Of a DNA stretch of 18,927 nt, positions 7,390 to 15,618 are shown one piece after another. The translations under genes and the position numbers were made by a program. Position 1 is the stretch's first letter; each line of letters begins with the position of its first letter. The stretch lies in NCBI GenBank assembly GCA_016283195.1, contig JAEEML010000052.1, positions 1-18,927 on the forward strand, written 5' to 3'. The notes below the pieces were generated by a model, which made no database searches, was not told the origin of the DNA, and was given only the letters and a program-made list of their open reading frames with translations. Source of the stretch: Deltaproteobacteria bacterium (lineage in GTDB: Bacteria; JAEEML01).

Positions 7390-8946
7390 TCATTTACGCT
7401 CAAATTTGTCATCGCTGTTGGTGTTATAAGTTATATTAGAAGTATAAGTAGTGTTTTGCTGACGCTTGGCATAAGCATCCCTAGCCATTTGGTCAAAATG
7501 CTTGGTAAACCAAATACCGATGCCGATGCCGCCGATAATAGCTCCTACAGCCAGAGCAATTTCCAGCCAGGAGCTGCCGGTACCGGTATAATAACCTGCC
7601 CCGCTTCCCAAAATGGCCACGACCAAAAGCAGCACTAAAAGAGCAGCCAAAACGGCCCACTTGGCCCAGGGCGGAAAAACAAAGGGTTTATCTTCTTTAA
7701 ATTTATCTTCGGTTTTTTCAGCTTCTTTGGCTGCCGCTTCGCCCTGCAATTTGAGCCAATAACCAAAAAGGGCGCCCACAGCTAAAGCCGACATAGCCGC
7801 TAAAAACCAGCCGGTGGCATAAGTATTGCCGCTGCTGTAGTATTCCACAGCCGGTACGGTAGCGGTAAAAATAGCCAGGAGAATGGCTAAAATCAGTAAA
7901 ATATGACGCATCCAGGCCGGACGCTCTTTAGGCGGCTCGGGAGTGGCAAATTCATCGGCAAATTCATCTTCATTATCGCTTTTTTCCGAAGCGGCCAGCG
8001 CCTGGCGCAGCAACCAGTAGCCTAAACCGAGCCCAATGGCCATAGCCGCACCGGAGGCCAAAAAGGAGAGCACGGTAAATTCGCCCTGCTCACCAAAAAA
8101 TGAGGTAGTGGGCACTGCTATCATCGTGCCGGCGGCCAGAGCCAAAAGCACAAAAGCTCCCCAGCGCACAGCCGGGCTGGCTGCTTTGGCCGGCTTTTCT
8201 TCATAATATCGATTAGCGCTAAATGCCGATTTTTTAGGGGTATTTTTATCAACTTCATCCATTTTTCTGGTGGCTAAAATGGCCAAAATAAGGCCGGAAG
8301 CCATAGCGGTAATAATAGCCACAAAGGATAGAATGGGATAACTCGTACCAAGTTCTGTCACCGTGAGAATAACAGTAAAGGCGATAAGCACGGCGGCCAC
8401 TACCAGCCAGAGCGCATAATTAGGCCCTTTATCAGTAGTGGTCATTGCAGCTAAAGATGAATTATATTCGCCGATTTCTTCAAATTCATCATCATCCTGC
8501 ATAAAGCCCTGATTCATAATCCAGTGAATAAGTGCCAGCCCCAAACCAACAGCCGCTACCACGCCAACCAGCCAAATGGCTTCCGGCCCCTGGCCGCCAA
8601 AGTAGCTGCTGGAGGGAATAAGCATAACGCCGACCGCCAGAGCCAAGCCCAAAATCGCGAGCAGCACTCTGCCCCAGGCAGGTAAACCGCGCTTTTCAGC
8701 TTTTGGGGCAGCTTTTTGAGAAAATTCCGGCAGGCGAATCTCTTTAGCTTCAACGCTGTTTCCGGCTTTAAAGATAAAAGCACCGCAGGCAAAACCAATA
8801 GCTACCGCCGCTGCGGCTGCCGCCGTCCAGAGCAAAGTACCTTTGTCGGTGCCCTCCTCAAAATAGAGACTGCCGGGAACGGCCAGGATGGCAATCGCCC
8901 CGGCGATAATAGCCACTACCGTCAGGATCTTTGCGCTCTTGGACAT
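7390..8946 (-). CDS. Twelve-TM membrane protein built of six repeated two-helix modules (unknown function)
   Basis: The 518-residue protein contains six repeats of about 60 residues, each a pair of hydrophobic helices, at about residues 4-61, 88-147, 174-230, 257-316, 342-402 and 424-485. Modules begin with (x)PAWxR-like or PPWAKW segments. Modules 1, 2, 4, 5 and 6 carry a Pro/Gly and Tyr/Phe motif between the helices (AVPGSLYFEEG, LIPSSSYFGGQG, AVPTTSFFGEQG, TVPAVEYYSSG, LGSGAGYYTGTG). Module 3 has lost it. The modules are joined by charged, mostly acidic cytoplasmic-type linkers, and the tail (497-518) is Asn/Thr-rich and polar. GAGG lies 7 bases before the ATG. I recognise no known family. 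Its neighbours are a coiled-coil protein (20 bases upstream) and the kinase (downstream). Confidence 0.85.
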   Translation of the reverse strand: MSKSAKILTVVAIIAGAIAILAVPGSLYFEEGTDKGTLLWTAAAAAAVAIGFACGAFIFKAGNSVEAKEIRLPEFSQKAAPKAEKRGLPAWGRVLLAILGLALAVGVMLIPSSSYFGGQGPEAIWLVGVVAAVGLGLALIHWIMNQGFMQDDDEFEEIGEYNSSLAAMTTTDKGPNYALWLVVAAVLIAFTVILTVTELGTSYPILSFVAIITAMASGLILAILATRKMDEVDKNTPKKSAFSANRYYEEKPAKAASPAVRWGAFVLLALAAGTMIAVPTTSFFGEQGEFTVLSFLASGAAMAIGLGLGYWLLRQALAASEKSDNEDEFADEFATPEPPKERPAWMRHILLILAILLAIFTATVPAVEYYSSGNTYATGWFLAAMSALAVGALFGYWLKLQGEAAAKEAEKTEDKFKEDKPFVFPPWAKWAVLAALLVLLLVVAILGSGAGYYTGTGSSWLEIALAVGAIIGGIGIGIWFTKHFDQMARDAYAKRQQNTTYTSNITYNTNSDDKFERK

Positions 8947-8967
8947 AGCTAAACCTCGCTACTAGCT

Positions 8968-9915
8968 TTACTTTGTCTCTTTAGAAGATTCTTTTTTGGC
9001 TTTCGGTTTAGCCGGTTTAACCACTTTGGGCTCTTTGGCTTTGTCCTCTTTGTCCGCTTTTACTTTTTTGTCGGCCTTGGGGGCAGGAGCGGCCGTTTTA
9101 GCCGCTTTAGCCACTTTTGGAGCTTTTGCCTCTGCCTCCTTGGGCGCTGCTTTATTCACCTTAGCAGCGGCTGCAACAAGCGCCGCATTTTGGGCCTCTT
9201 TGGCCTCTTTAAGCTGCTCTTCCTTAGCCAGCAATTCGGCTTTTAGACTCTCCAGCTCGGTTTTTAAGGCCTCTCTTGCGCTCTCGGCTTCGGTTTTATC
9301 GGTCTGGGCCAGTTTTACTTTATTGGCAGCGTCCTCGGCATCTTTGCGCATAATGCGCACTTTGCCTTCAAGATCAACCATTTGCAGCTTGAGCTCTTTA
9401 TTTTCGGCATTGGCTTTGGAGAGCATGGTGAGCTTTTCCTGAATAGCCAGTTCTTTAGTATCCAGCACCGATTTCAAGCGCTGCACCTCGGCCTCGGCCG
9501 TAAGAGCCTGGCGGCGTACCTCAGCCAGGCGCTCCTCTTTTTGGCGCAGCATTGATTCCAGCTTTTCGTACTCTTCGCCGCTTACCATATTGGTAATATC
9601 TATATCGGCTTTTTGAGGCGCTGGAGCGGTTAGCGCCGGCAAATCCTTGAGGCTTTCCTTAATATTAGCAGCTATAGCTGTCGGCAAATCTTTCACTCCG
9701 CCGGCAATACCGCTGCTGATGGCTTCGCTCAAAAAGGCTTTGCTGTTTTTTACTACCGCCCGGCTAATAGCCTTACCCAGGGCTTTGGTAAGAGTAGCCA
9801 CTTCAGATTCATCTTTTTTAGCTGTTATATTATTGTTATTATTCATATTCTGTTGCCGGCCCTTGTCATCGTTTTGATTGTTCCGGTAAAAATTCTGGCG
9901 ATTATCGGGATACAT
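8968..9915 (-). CDS. Coiled-coil protein with Asn/Gln-rich head and Lys/Ala/Pro-rich tail
   Basis: The 315-residue protein has no signal peptide. Residues 1-34 are Asn/Gln/Arg-rich. Residues 38-95 are a moderately hydrophobic helical region (TKALGKAISRAVV and following, with two KDLP motifs). About 113-250 is a long heptad-type coiled coil rich in Glu, Lys, Leu and Ala. Residues 251-315 are a low-complexity Lys/Ala/Pro/Glu tail like histone H1-type or DNA-binding tails. GGAGG lies 4 bases before the ATG. It may bridge nucleic acid or protein partners with the membrane protein encoded next; that is inference from gene order only. No named family was recognised. Confidence 0.8.
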   Translation of the reverse strand: MYPDNRQNFYRNNQNDDKGRQQNMNNNNNITAKKDESEVATLTKALGKAISRAVVKNSKAFLSEAISSGIAGGVKDLPTAIAANIKESLKDLPALTAPAPQKADIDITNMVSGEEYEKLESMLRQKEERLAEVRRQALTAEAEVQRLKSVLDTKELAIQEKLTMLSKANAENKELKLQMVDLEGKVRIMRKDAEDAANKVKLAQTDKTEAESAREALKTELESLKAELLAKEEQLKEAKEAQNAALVAAAAKVNKAAPKEAEAKAPKVAKAAKTAAPAPKADKKVKADKEDKAKEPKVVKPAKPKAKKESSKETK

Positions 9916-9935
9916 AATTCCTCCAACTAATTACA

Positions 9936-11246
9936 TTAATTGGCATTTTTAGCTTGAGCTAAAATAGCCTCTATTTCGTTTATTTCTTTTGGCACAGCAG
10001 TTAAAACTTCGCAGCCGTTATCGGTAAGCAAGACATCGTCTTCTATGCGAATACCAATGCCATGATAGCGCTCCGGCGCCCCACTACCGGGAGCCACATA
10101 AAGCCCGGGTTCAATAGAAAAGGCCATACCTTTGTCCACAATGCGCGCTTTGCCGCCAATGTGATAATCACCAACATCATGGCAATCGAGACCAAGCCAG
10201 TGACTCACCCGGTGCATAAAATATTGTTTATAAAGGCCTTCTTCAATAACAGAGTTCACATCTTTAGTGGGGAAGAAGCCTAAGTTTACCATACCGGCGG
10301 AGAGCACTTTAACCGACTCAGCCATAATGGCATCAAGCGTGGTACCGGGCCTGGAAGCAGCAATAGCCACGCGGTGAGCTTCCAAAACTATCTCATAAAG
10401 TTCGGCCTGCTCTTTGGAAAAAGTGCCGCTTATCGGATAAGTACGCGATATATCGCCACACCAGCCTTGATATTGCGCACCGGCATCAATAAGCACCAAA
10501 TCGCCTCTATTAAGAGCGGCGCGGTTTTCCTCATAGTGAAGAGTGCAGCCGTTTACTCCGGCCGCCACAATGGTATTAAAAGAAACTCTCTCCGCCCCAA
10601 GGCGCCTTAGAGCCAGGTAAAATTCGCCTTCAAGATCGGCCTCATTATTGCAGAATGGCAATTTTTTCAGCACGGCAATATGGGCCTCGGAACTAATTTG
10701 ACAAGCTTTGCGGAAGAGGTCTATTTCTTCGGCTTCGTTTTTAAAGAGGCGCAGTTCCCCCAAAATCAAATCAGGATCGATAATGGTACGCGGCGGATAA
10801 AAACCCAGGCGCATTTTCCCGCGCAGAGCGGCAATGGCAGACAAAACGGTGCCATCATATTCGGAAGCACCGAAGCGATAAAACAATTTTGGTTTATTAT
10901 TAAGTAATTCAGGTAGCTTAGCAGCAAATTCACCAATAGGATAAGCCTCATCGGCACCATAATTCTCAAGTGCGCCTTTGACACCGCTACGTTTGCCGAA
11001 CCAAGTCTCGGCAAAGCTATCGTTATCACGCACAAAAAGGACAAACGGGCGCTCATGGCCGGGGCGCAAAACCGCTATGGCTTCCGGCTCTCGATAGCCG
11101 GTGAGATAATAAAAATTGCTGTCGGGAACATAGGAATATTCAAGACCATTACCATAAGGGCGCACCGGCGCGGCGGGGATTATAGCTACCCCCTCTTGCA
11201 TGTGCTCCATCATTATGCGGCGTCTTTTGGCAAAAATTTCTGACAT
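9936..11246 (-). CDS. pepP: Xaa-Pro aminopeptidase (aminopeptidase P, M24B)
   Basis: The enzyme removes an N-terminal residue that precedes proline and uses a dinuclear metal centre. The 436-residue protein has an N-terminal domain with the YVPDSNFYYLTGY segment (39-51) and a C-terminal pita-bread catalytic domain. The five metal ligands are visible: D254 (LIDAGA), D265 (CGDISRTYP), H349 (SHWLGLDCHD), E379 (SIEPGLY) and E402 (RIEDDVLLT). The length matches bacterial PepP. I chose ATG 11246 because GGGAGGG precedes it by 3-4 bases; the frame extends to 11309 but without a ribosome site. The 88-base gap to the preceding zinc-ribbon gene holds no gene. Confidence 0.95.
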   Translation of the reverse strand: MSEIFAKRRRIMMEHMQEGVAIIPAAPVRPYGNGLEYSYVPDSNFYYLTGYREPEAIAVLRPGHERPFVLFVRDNDSFAETWFGKRSGVKGALENYGADEAYPIGEFAAKLPELLNNKPKLFYRFGASEYDGTVLSAIAALRGKMRLGFYPPRTIIDPDLILGELRLFKNEAEEIDLFRKACQISSEAHIAVLKKLPFCNNEADLEGEFYLALRRLGAERVSFNTIVAAGVNGCTLHYEENRAALNRGDLVLIDAGAQYQGWCGDISRTYPISGTFSKEQAELYEIVLEAHRVAIAASRPGTTLDAIMAESVKVLSAGMVNLGFFPTKDVNSVIEEGLYKQYFMHRVSHWLGLDCHDVGDYHIGGKARIVDKGMAFSIEPGLYVAPGSGAPERYHGIGIRIEDDVLLTDNGCEVLTAVPKEINEIEAILAQAKNAN

Positions 11247-11334
11247 ATTCCCTCCCTTAACAGCCATTGCGCTAAGTCCGGTAAGGCGTCTTATATATTT
11301 TTTCCGCACTAGCGTCTATAGATTAAATAGCTCA

Positions 11335-12165
11335 TTATTTGCCGCACCTGGACTTACAGGTAACCAATAAATTCTGGCATGTGGCTTTACAACTGCCGGA
11401 AATATCCTCGGCACAGCTTTCATTACATTCATTAAATTGCTCTTCTGCCCTCTTTTCACAAATACTCGGGCTATCTTCGCTAAGATATTGCTTACAGCCG
11501 TAAAAGCTTGAACCTTTTATATAAGGCTGTTTTTTTTCGGAAAGTTTACTCTTTTCCACAAAACCGATTTTGCCGTCTAAATCGCTGATTTTATAAAAAG
11601 GCCCCTGAACATCCAGTTTAAAAACTGTTTCTCCGCGCGAGAGAATGTGTATCGGCAAACCATAAGCCGGATCGCTATAAACATTGGCCACCGGCCAAGC
11701 CACATAAAGGCTTTCGTTCTTACTCAGATGACGGCCGATAACGAGCCCAAGCCCTAATAAAACGATGGCTAATCCCACTGCCATCAGCATTATCATTTTT
11801 TTCTGACGGGCATTAAAGGGCTGGCGGGCAGAAGCAGCTGGGTTATTCATAACCTGGCCGTTCACCATGCCGTAAGCCGGTTCAATATCTTCTTCCGGCA
11901 AAGGGTTTTTCTCAACTTTAACACCCTTATCGCCGTTAAGATCCATCTCTGCCGAGGCCCCGATGCCATCATCAACCAGGCCTTTGGGGAGAGATACCGG
12001 CCGCCATTCCGGGCTCGCGGAGTCACCTTCGTCCTTTGGAGATTCATCAGGCAACACATAACTGCGCGTTACTTCATTATATTCTACAACCGGCGCCCCA
12101 CACGCTGGACACACTTTAGGATTTCCGGTAATCAGCTGAGGGCAACGGGAGCACCTAAGCTCCAT
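11335..12165 (-). CDS. Membrane protein with zinc ribbon, single TM, SH3-like domain and CX3C-rich tail
   Basis: The 276-residue protein opens with a zinc ribbon (CxxC at 5/8 and 19/22). A disordered acidic region follows (about 30-118), then one TM helix (123-144) and a bacterial-SH3-like segment (about 150-208, LYVAWPVANVYSDP ... GKIGFVEKSKL). The Cys-rich tail has cysteines at 224, 236, 247, 251, 259, 263, 270 and 274; the last six form three CX3C pairs. The ribbon is probably cytoplasmic and the SH3/Cys region periplasmic, where the pairs could be disulfides. AGGAGGT stands 6-7 bases before the ATG, a very strong site. It is first in a five-gene minus-strand operon. No family known to me has this full arrangement. 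Confidence 0.8.
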   Translation of the reverse strand: MELRCSRCPQLITGNPKVCPACGAPVVEYNEVTRSYVLPDESPKDEGDSASPEWRPVSLPKGLVDDGIGASAEMDLNGDKGVKVEKNPLPEEDIEPAYGMVNGQVMNNPAASARQPFNARQKKMIMLMAVGLAIVLLGLGLVIGRHLSKNESLYVAWPVANVYSDPAYGLPIHILSRGETVFKLDVQGPFYKISDLDGKIGFVEKSKLSEKKQPYIKGSSFYGCKQYLSEDSPSICEKRAEEQFNECNESCAEDISGSCKATCQNLLVTCKSRCGK

Positions 12166-12182
12166 TTCCCACCTCCTGGAAG

Positions 12183-12211
12183 TTGCATAAGCACCTAAAA
12201 ATTGCTATATA
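12183..12211 (+). promoter_or_regulatory. Predicted sigma-70-type promoter for the C26 hydrolase operon
   Basis: TTGCAT at 12183-12188 and TATATA at 12206-12211 are separated by exactly 17 bases. Transcription would start near 12218, leaving a leader of about 30 bases. It is the only good plus-strand promoter before the five-gene operon 12248-16155. Consensus match and spacing only; not experimentally shown. Confidence 0.55.
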
Positions 12212-12232
12212 CCATTCGTTGTCGTTTGTGAA
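12206..12232 (-). promoter_or_regulatory. Predicted divergent promoter for the zinc-ribbon operon, sharing the TATATA box
   Basis: Read on the minus strand, TTCACA (12232-12227) is followed after 15 bases by TATATA, or after 17 bases by TATAGC. The self-complementary TATATA therefore can act as -10 for both strands. It would drive the minus-strand operon starting at 12165. Spacing or -10 match is imperfect in either reading, so this is weaker than the plus-strand promoter. Confidence 0.35.
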
Positions 12233-12246
12233 GGGTCTGCCACAAA
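12225..12246. repeat. Inverted repeat TTTGTG-N10-CACAAA before the C26 hydrolase start
   Basis: Six-base perfect arms (12225-12230 and 12241-12246) flank a 10-base centre that contains AAGGG, the only Shine-Dalgarno-like sequence before ATG 12248. On the mRNA it could form a hairpin that carries the ribosome site in its loop. On DNA it could be an operator between the two divergent genes. Confidence 0.4.
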
Positions 12247-12247
12247 T

Positions 12248-13000
12248 ATGCACACACCGATTATTGCCAATACCTGTGACCAAGGAAAAAGTGAGCGTTT
12301 AGGCGTAGTTGACAGTACTCTTTTTTTAAAGAGGCCGCTTTATAACCACCTTTTGACCTTACAAACTTTGCCGCTTATCACCTATCCGGTAACCGCTGAA
12401 GCCCGGGAGACGCTCCTAAATACAGCCGATGCCCTAATTTTAAGCGGCAGTATTTATGATATTCCGCCCCAAATGTATGGTGAAGAAACTCTGCCGGAAT
12501 GCGGAGCCGTACTGGAAGAGCGCAGCAACATGGAAGCAGCTCTTTTGCAAGACGCACTGGAGCGAAATATGCCGATTTTGGGTATATGCGGCGGCTTTCA
12601 GCTCATCAATGTAGCCCTTGGCGGCACGCTCTATCAAGATTACACCCTGCGGCAAAAAGTGCTGGAAACTTTGAACCACACTCAGCCTTTTAATCACCAT
12701 CAGCCCTACCATGAAGTGACGGTAAAAAACGGCTCACTCCTACACCTGATAACCGGCTGCGACAAACTAAAAGTCAACAGCACACACCATCAACTGATTA
12801 AGGATATTGCTCCGGCGCTCATCCCGCTGGCCGTGGCCCAAGACGGCGTTATTGAAGCTTTGGGATTAAAAGAGAGAGCTAATTTGTTATGCCTCGAGTG
12901 GCACCCGGAATATCTGGCCGCAGATGATCCGGCGGAGCTGGCTATTTTGCGCTGGTTAAGAGATAAAGCGGCCGCTTATGCGGCTACCAGAGGTAAATAA
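12248..13000 (+). CDS. Class I glutamine-amidotransferase-like hydrolase (peptidase C26, PuuD-like gamma-glutamyl hydrolase)
   Basis: Members of this family cleave gamma-glutamyl amides, for example gamma-glutamyl-GABA in putrescine breakdown. The 250-residue protein has the nucleophile elbow GICGGFQ (C114 at 112-118) and the catalytic WHPE (H219, E221). It also has the family's HHQ motif (180-182) and a PuuD-like oxyanion/entry loop LSGSIYDIPPQMYG, in which the usual Gly-Gly-Asp is altered to Gly-Ser-Ile-Tyr-Asp. There is no adjacent polyamine pathway gene, so the substrate is open. The start is the first ATG, with a weak AAGGG about 12 bases upstream. The next gene begins 5 bases after the stop. 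Confidence 0.87.
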   Translation: MHTPIIANTCDQGKSERLGVVDSTLFLKRPLYNHLLTLQTLPLITYPVTAEARETLLNTADALILSGSIYDIPPQMYGEETLPECGAVLEERSNMEAALLQDALERNMPILGICGGFQLINVALGGTLYQDYTLRQKVLETLNHTQPFNHHQPYHEVTVKNGSLLHLITGCDKLKVNSTHHQLIKDIAPALIPLAVAQDGVIEALGLKERANLLCLEWHPEYLAADDPAELAILRWLRDKAAAYAATRGK

Positions 13001-13004
13001 GCAG

Positions 13005-13901
13005 ATGAATTCTATCAAAAAAGGCATTTTAAGCATCATCGTTTTTGCTCTTATTTGCGGGCTCAACTTTGGTCTGCACCGTCATTTACGCAGCGATTAC
13101 AGCGAGATTCGCCAATTTGACGTTTTGGAAACTCTGCCAACCACTCAAGTAGCCAAATTGCTCTGGCTGGAACTGGATTCGGTGGCGGCCGATTATTACT
13201 ATTTAAAAGCCATCCAGCACTTTGGCACCAGAAAATACATGAAGATGAAGCACCCGCACCCGCTTCTCGCTGCTATTTTGGAGCTTTCCACCGATATGGA
13301 TCCCTATTTTGACCGCCCCTACACTTTTGGCGGCCTCTCGCTCACCCTCATGGGCATGGATTATACTCTGGCCAGCAAATTACTCTTTAAGGGGCGAAAA
13401 TATCTGCCTGATAATTACAAAATCGCCTATTTACTGGGCTTTAATCTCTTCTATTTCGAGCACCGCTACACTGAGGCGGCTAACGCCTTTGCCGCTGCCG
13501 CCCGCTCCCCGGAGGCCCCCGATTTTTTGGCTCCACTCGCCGCCCGCCTGGCGGCCCAAGGCGGCTCACCGGAAATGGGCCTCGCCTTTATTGAGGAAAT
13601 TCTGCCTACTATTGACGATGAGCGCCTTAAAGAGAGCTATATGGATCGGCGCAATGCGCTGCTTGTGGAAATAGCTTTAAATCAGCTGGAAAAAGCGGTT
13701 AAGCAATATCAAATAACTCAGGGCCGCTTGCCGGAAAGCCTTAATGATTTGGTAGAAGGCGGAATTATACCGGCTATTCCCGAAGAGCCCTTTGGCGGCA
13801 ATTATATTTTGCGCGAAGACGGCTCGGTCATCAGCAGTACTCATAAAGACAGGTTACGCATTAGCAGCAAAGCCGTTAATGATGGAGACAGCGATGAGTG
13901 A
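13005..13901 (+). CDS. Membrane-anchored TPR-like protein with pseudopilin-like C-terminal domain
   Basis: The 298-residue protein has one N-terminal TM anchor (about 6-24). A helical TPR-like region spans about 50-220 (YYLKAIQHFG, FEHRYTEAANAFAAAAR, GGSPEMGLAFIEEIL). At about 225-278 is a segment resembling the C-terminal part of GspG-type pseudopilins: a helix with AVKQYQITQGRLPESLNDL, then PEEPFGGNYILREDGSVISS. I chose ATG 13005, five bases after the upstream stop, with AGAGG before it; the in-frame start at 12978 would add a tail-coded peptide inside the previous gene. The gene overlaps the ABC ATPase gene by 8 bases (ATGAGTGA), implying coupled translation and a role with that transporter. 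Function is unknown. Confidence 0.8.
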   Translation: MNSIKKGILSIIVFALICGLNFGLHRHLRSDYSEIRQFDVLETLPTTQVAKLLWLELDSVAADYYYLKAIQHFGTRKYMKMKHPHPLLAAILELSTDMDPYFDRPYTFGGLSLTLMGMDYTLASKLLFKGRKYLPDNYKIAYLLGFNLFYFEHRYTEAANAFAAAARSPEAPDFLAPLAARLAAQGGSPEMGLAFIEEILPTIDDERLKESYMDRRNALLVEIALNQLEKAVKQYQITQGRLPESLNDLVEGGIIPAIPEEPFGGNYILREDGSVISSTHKDRLRISSKAVNDGDSDE

Positions 13902-14841
13902 AGAAAAGAATATTTTAGAGGTAGAGCACCTCAAAAAAAGCTTTAAAGTGGGCGTAAAGCTGCGCCCATTCCAGGCCCTCTCCGATGTGAGTTTCAGCGT
14001 AAAAGAGGGCGAAATTTATGGCTTTTTAGGGCCAAACGGCGCCGGCAAAACTACAACTATCAAAACGATTTGTAACTTAGTGCGCCCCGAAGGCGGCACG
14101 GTAAAGGTGCTGGGCGGCTCCTTTAAAGACCCGGCTATCCGCCAACAGGTGGGACTCATGCCGGAGCATGCTTATTATCACGAATATTTGACAGCGCGGG
14201 AATTTTTGCAATTTCACGGCAAACTTTGCGGCCTGGATCAGGCTCTTTTGAAGAAAAAAATTCCCGAGCTTTTGGAGCGCGTGGGCCTTTCTCACGCCAT
14301 GGATAGAGCTCTTAGAAAATTTTCCAAAGGTATGTTGCAGCGGGTGGGATTGGCTCAGGCCATCATCGCCGACCCGAAGCTCCTTATTTTGGATGAGCCT
14401 TTAAGCGGCCTCGACCCCATTGGCCGCGCCGATGTGCGCAATATCATGCTGGATTTGCAAAAAGAGGGCAAAACAATCTTCTTTTCCACTCATATTCTCT
14501 CCGATGTGGAGATGATTTGCGAGCGGCTGGTTATTTTGAATAAAGGCAAGACCATAGCCGAAGGCAAAGTGGCCGACTTAATCGCTCCCGATAGCGACCA
14601 TTACGAAGTGCAGGCCGGCAATGTCTCCCCCGAGCTCAAAGAATCACTGCTCAAAAATTCCACTCTTTTGGTGGAAAAGGAGAGCGGCCTGGTCTTTGAA
14701 ATCAAAAAGGAAGATGTGGCCTCTTTTGTAAATGCTCTAGTAGCCGGCGGCGCCCTCATCATCAAGGTGGAAGCCCGCCGCCCGTCGCTGGAAGATGTCT
14801 TTTTGGATATTCTTAAAAACACAAGTGAGGCTGAAAAATGA
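13894..14841 (+). CDS. ABC transporter ATP-binding protein (ABC-2 export type)
   Basis: The 315-residue ATPase powers the permease encoded next. Visible motifs are Walker A GPNGAGKT (46-53), the signature FSKGMLQR (143-150, a variant of LSGGQ), Walker B LLILDEP (163-169), D-loop SGLDP and H-loop STHIL (H200). Residues about 230-315 form an accessory domain as in the long ABC-2 ATPases. GGAG lies 7 bases before ATG 13894. The frame is open upstream to 13792, but that stretch lies inside the previous gene and has no ribosome site. The substrate is not predictable from sequence. Confidence 0.93.
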   Translation: MSEEKNILEVEHLKKSFKVGVKLRPFQALSDVSFSVKEGEIYGFLGPNGAGKTTTIKTICNLVRPEGGTVKVLGGSFKDPAIRQQVGLMPEHAYYHEYLTAREFLQFHGKLCGLDQALLKKKIPELLERVGLSHAMDRALRKFSKGMLQRVGLAQAIIADPKLLILDEPLSGLDPIGRADVRNIMLDLQKEGKTIFFSTHILSDVEMICERLVILNKGKTIAEGKVADLIAPDSDHYEVQAGNVSPELKESLLKNSTLLVEKESGLVFEIKKEDVASFVNALVAGGALIIKVEARRPSLEDVFLDILKNTSEAEK

Positions 14842-15605
14842 GAAGTATTTTAACCATTGCCCAAAACTCCTTTAAGGAGTCCATCAGAAACCGCCTCTTT
14901 TTGAATCTATTGGTTTTTGCCATTGCCATGATCATCCTCTCGCTCATCATCGGCACCCTCTCACTGGGCGCGGAGAAGCGCATCACTATGGATATCGGCT
15001 TGGGCGCTATCACCATTTTTGGCACTCTTATTGCCATTTTTATCGGCGTCAGCAGCTTTTCCCATGAGATTGAGCGGCGCACTATTTACACCATTTTGGC
15101 CCGCCCCGTTAATCGCACTCAGTTCATTTTGGGCAAATACTTGGGCATTATGATGGTGCTGGCCGTCAATACCATTGCCATGGCCATTTTGGTCTCTTTG
15201 GTGCTCCTCATGCTGGGCCAACCCCCAACCCTGCTCTTTTGGCTGGCCGATATTATGCAGCTACTAGCTCTTGGTGTCATTGCCGCGCTGGCTATCGCTT
15301 TTGCTACTATATCGGGCACGGTGGTGGCCGTCATTGCTACGCTCACCATCTGGGTTAGCGGCACACTCACCGATGACCTCATCTACCTGGCCAGAAGAGC
15401 CGATAATCCCATAGTCACCGGCATAACCGAGATACTTTATTACATTTTACCCGATTTGAGCAGCTTTTCCCTGCACACCCAGGTAGCCAATAATCTGGAA
15501 ATTCCGGGCGGCTTTATTTCTACTGCGCTCATCTACGGAATAAGCTATATTGCCATTGTTTTGGGTCTCGCTGCCCTCAACTTTAACCACCGCGAATTGG
15601 TGTAA
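14838..15605 (+). CDS. ABC-2 type transporter permease
   Basis: The 255-residue protein has about six TM helices (about 20-42, 54-74, 102-126, 137-160, 161-177, 228-248). Between the second and third is the typical cytoplasmic coupling segment FSHEIERRTIYTILARPVNR (74-93), and LPDLSSFSL (204-212) matches the late periplasmic loop common in the family. It overlaps the ATPase gene by 4 bases (ATGA), the classic coupling of the two transporter subunits. Two permease copies would form the dimeric channel, as no second permease gene is present. Confidence 0.92.
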   Translation: MRSILTIAQNSFKESIRNRLFLNLLVFAIAMIILSLIIGTLSLGAEKRITMDIGLGAITIFGTLIAIFIGVSSFSHEIERRTIYTILARPVNRTQFILGKYLGIMMVLAVNTIAMAILVSLVLLMLGQPPTLLFWLADIMQLLALGVIAALAIAFATISGTVVAVIATLTIWVSGTLTDDLIYLARRADNPIVTGITEILYYILPDLSSFSLHTQVANNLEIPGGFISTALIYGISYIAIVLGLAALNFNHRELV

Positions 15606-15618
15606 AGGAGCTTAAATT

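Noticed and set aside
8996-9442. 148-residue Ala/Ser/Leu-rich plus-strand frame
   Set aside because: It is the mirror of the Lys/Ala/Glu coiled-coil and tail codons of the minus-strand gene; no ribosome site and no independent support.
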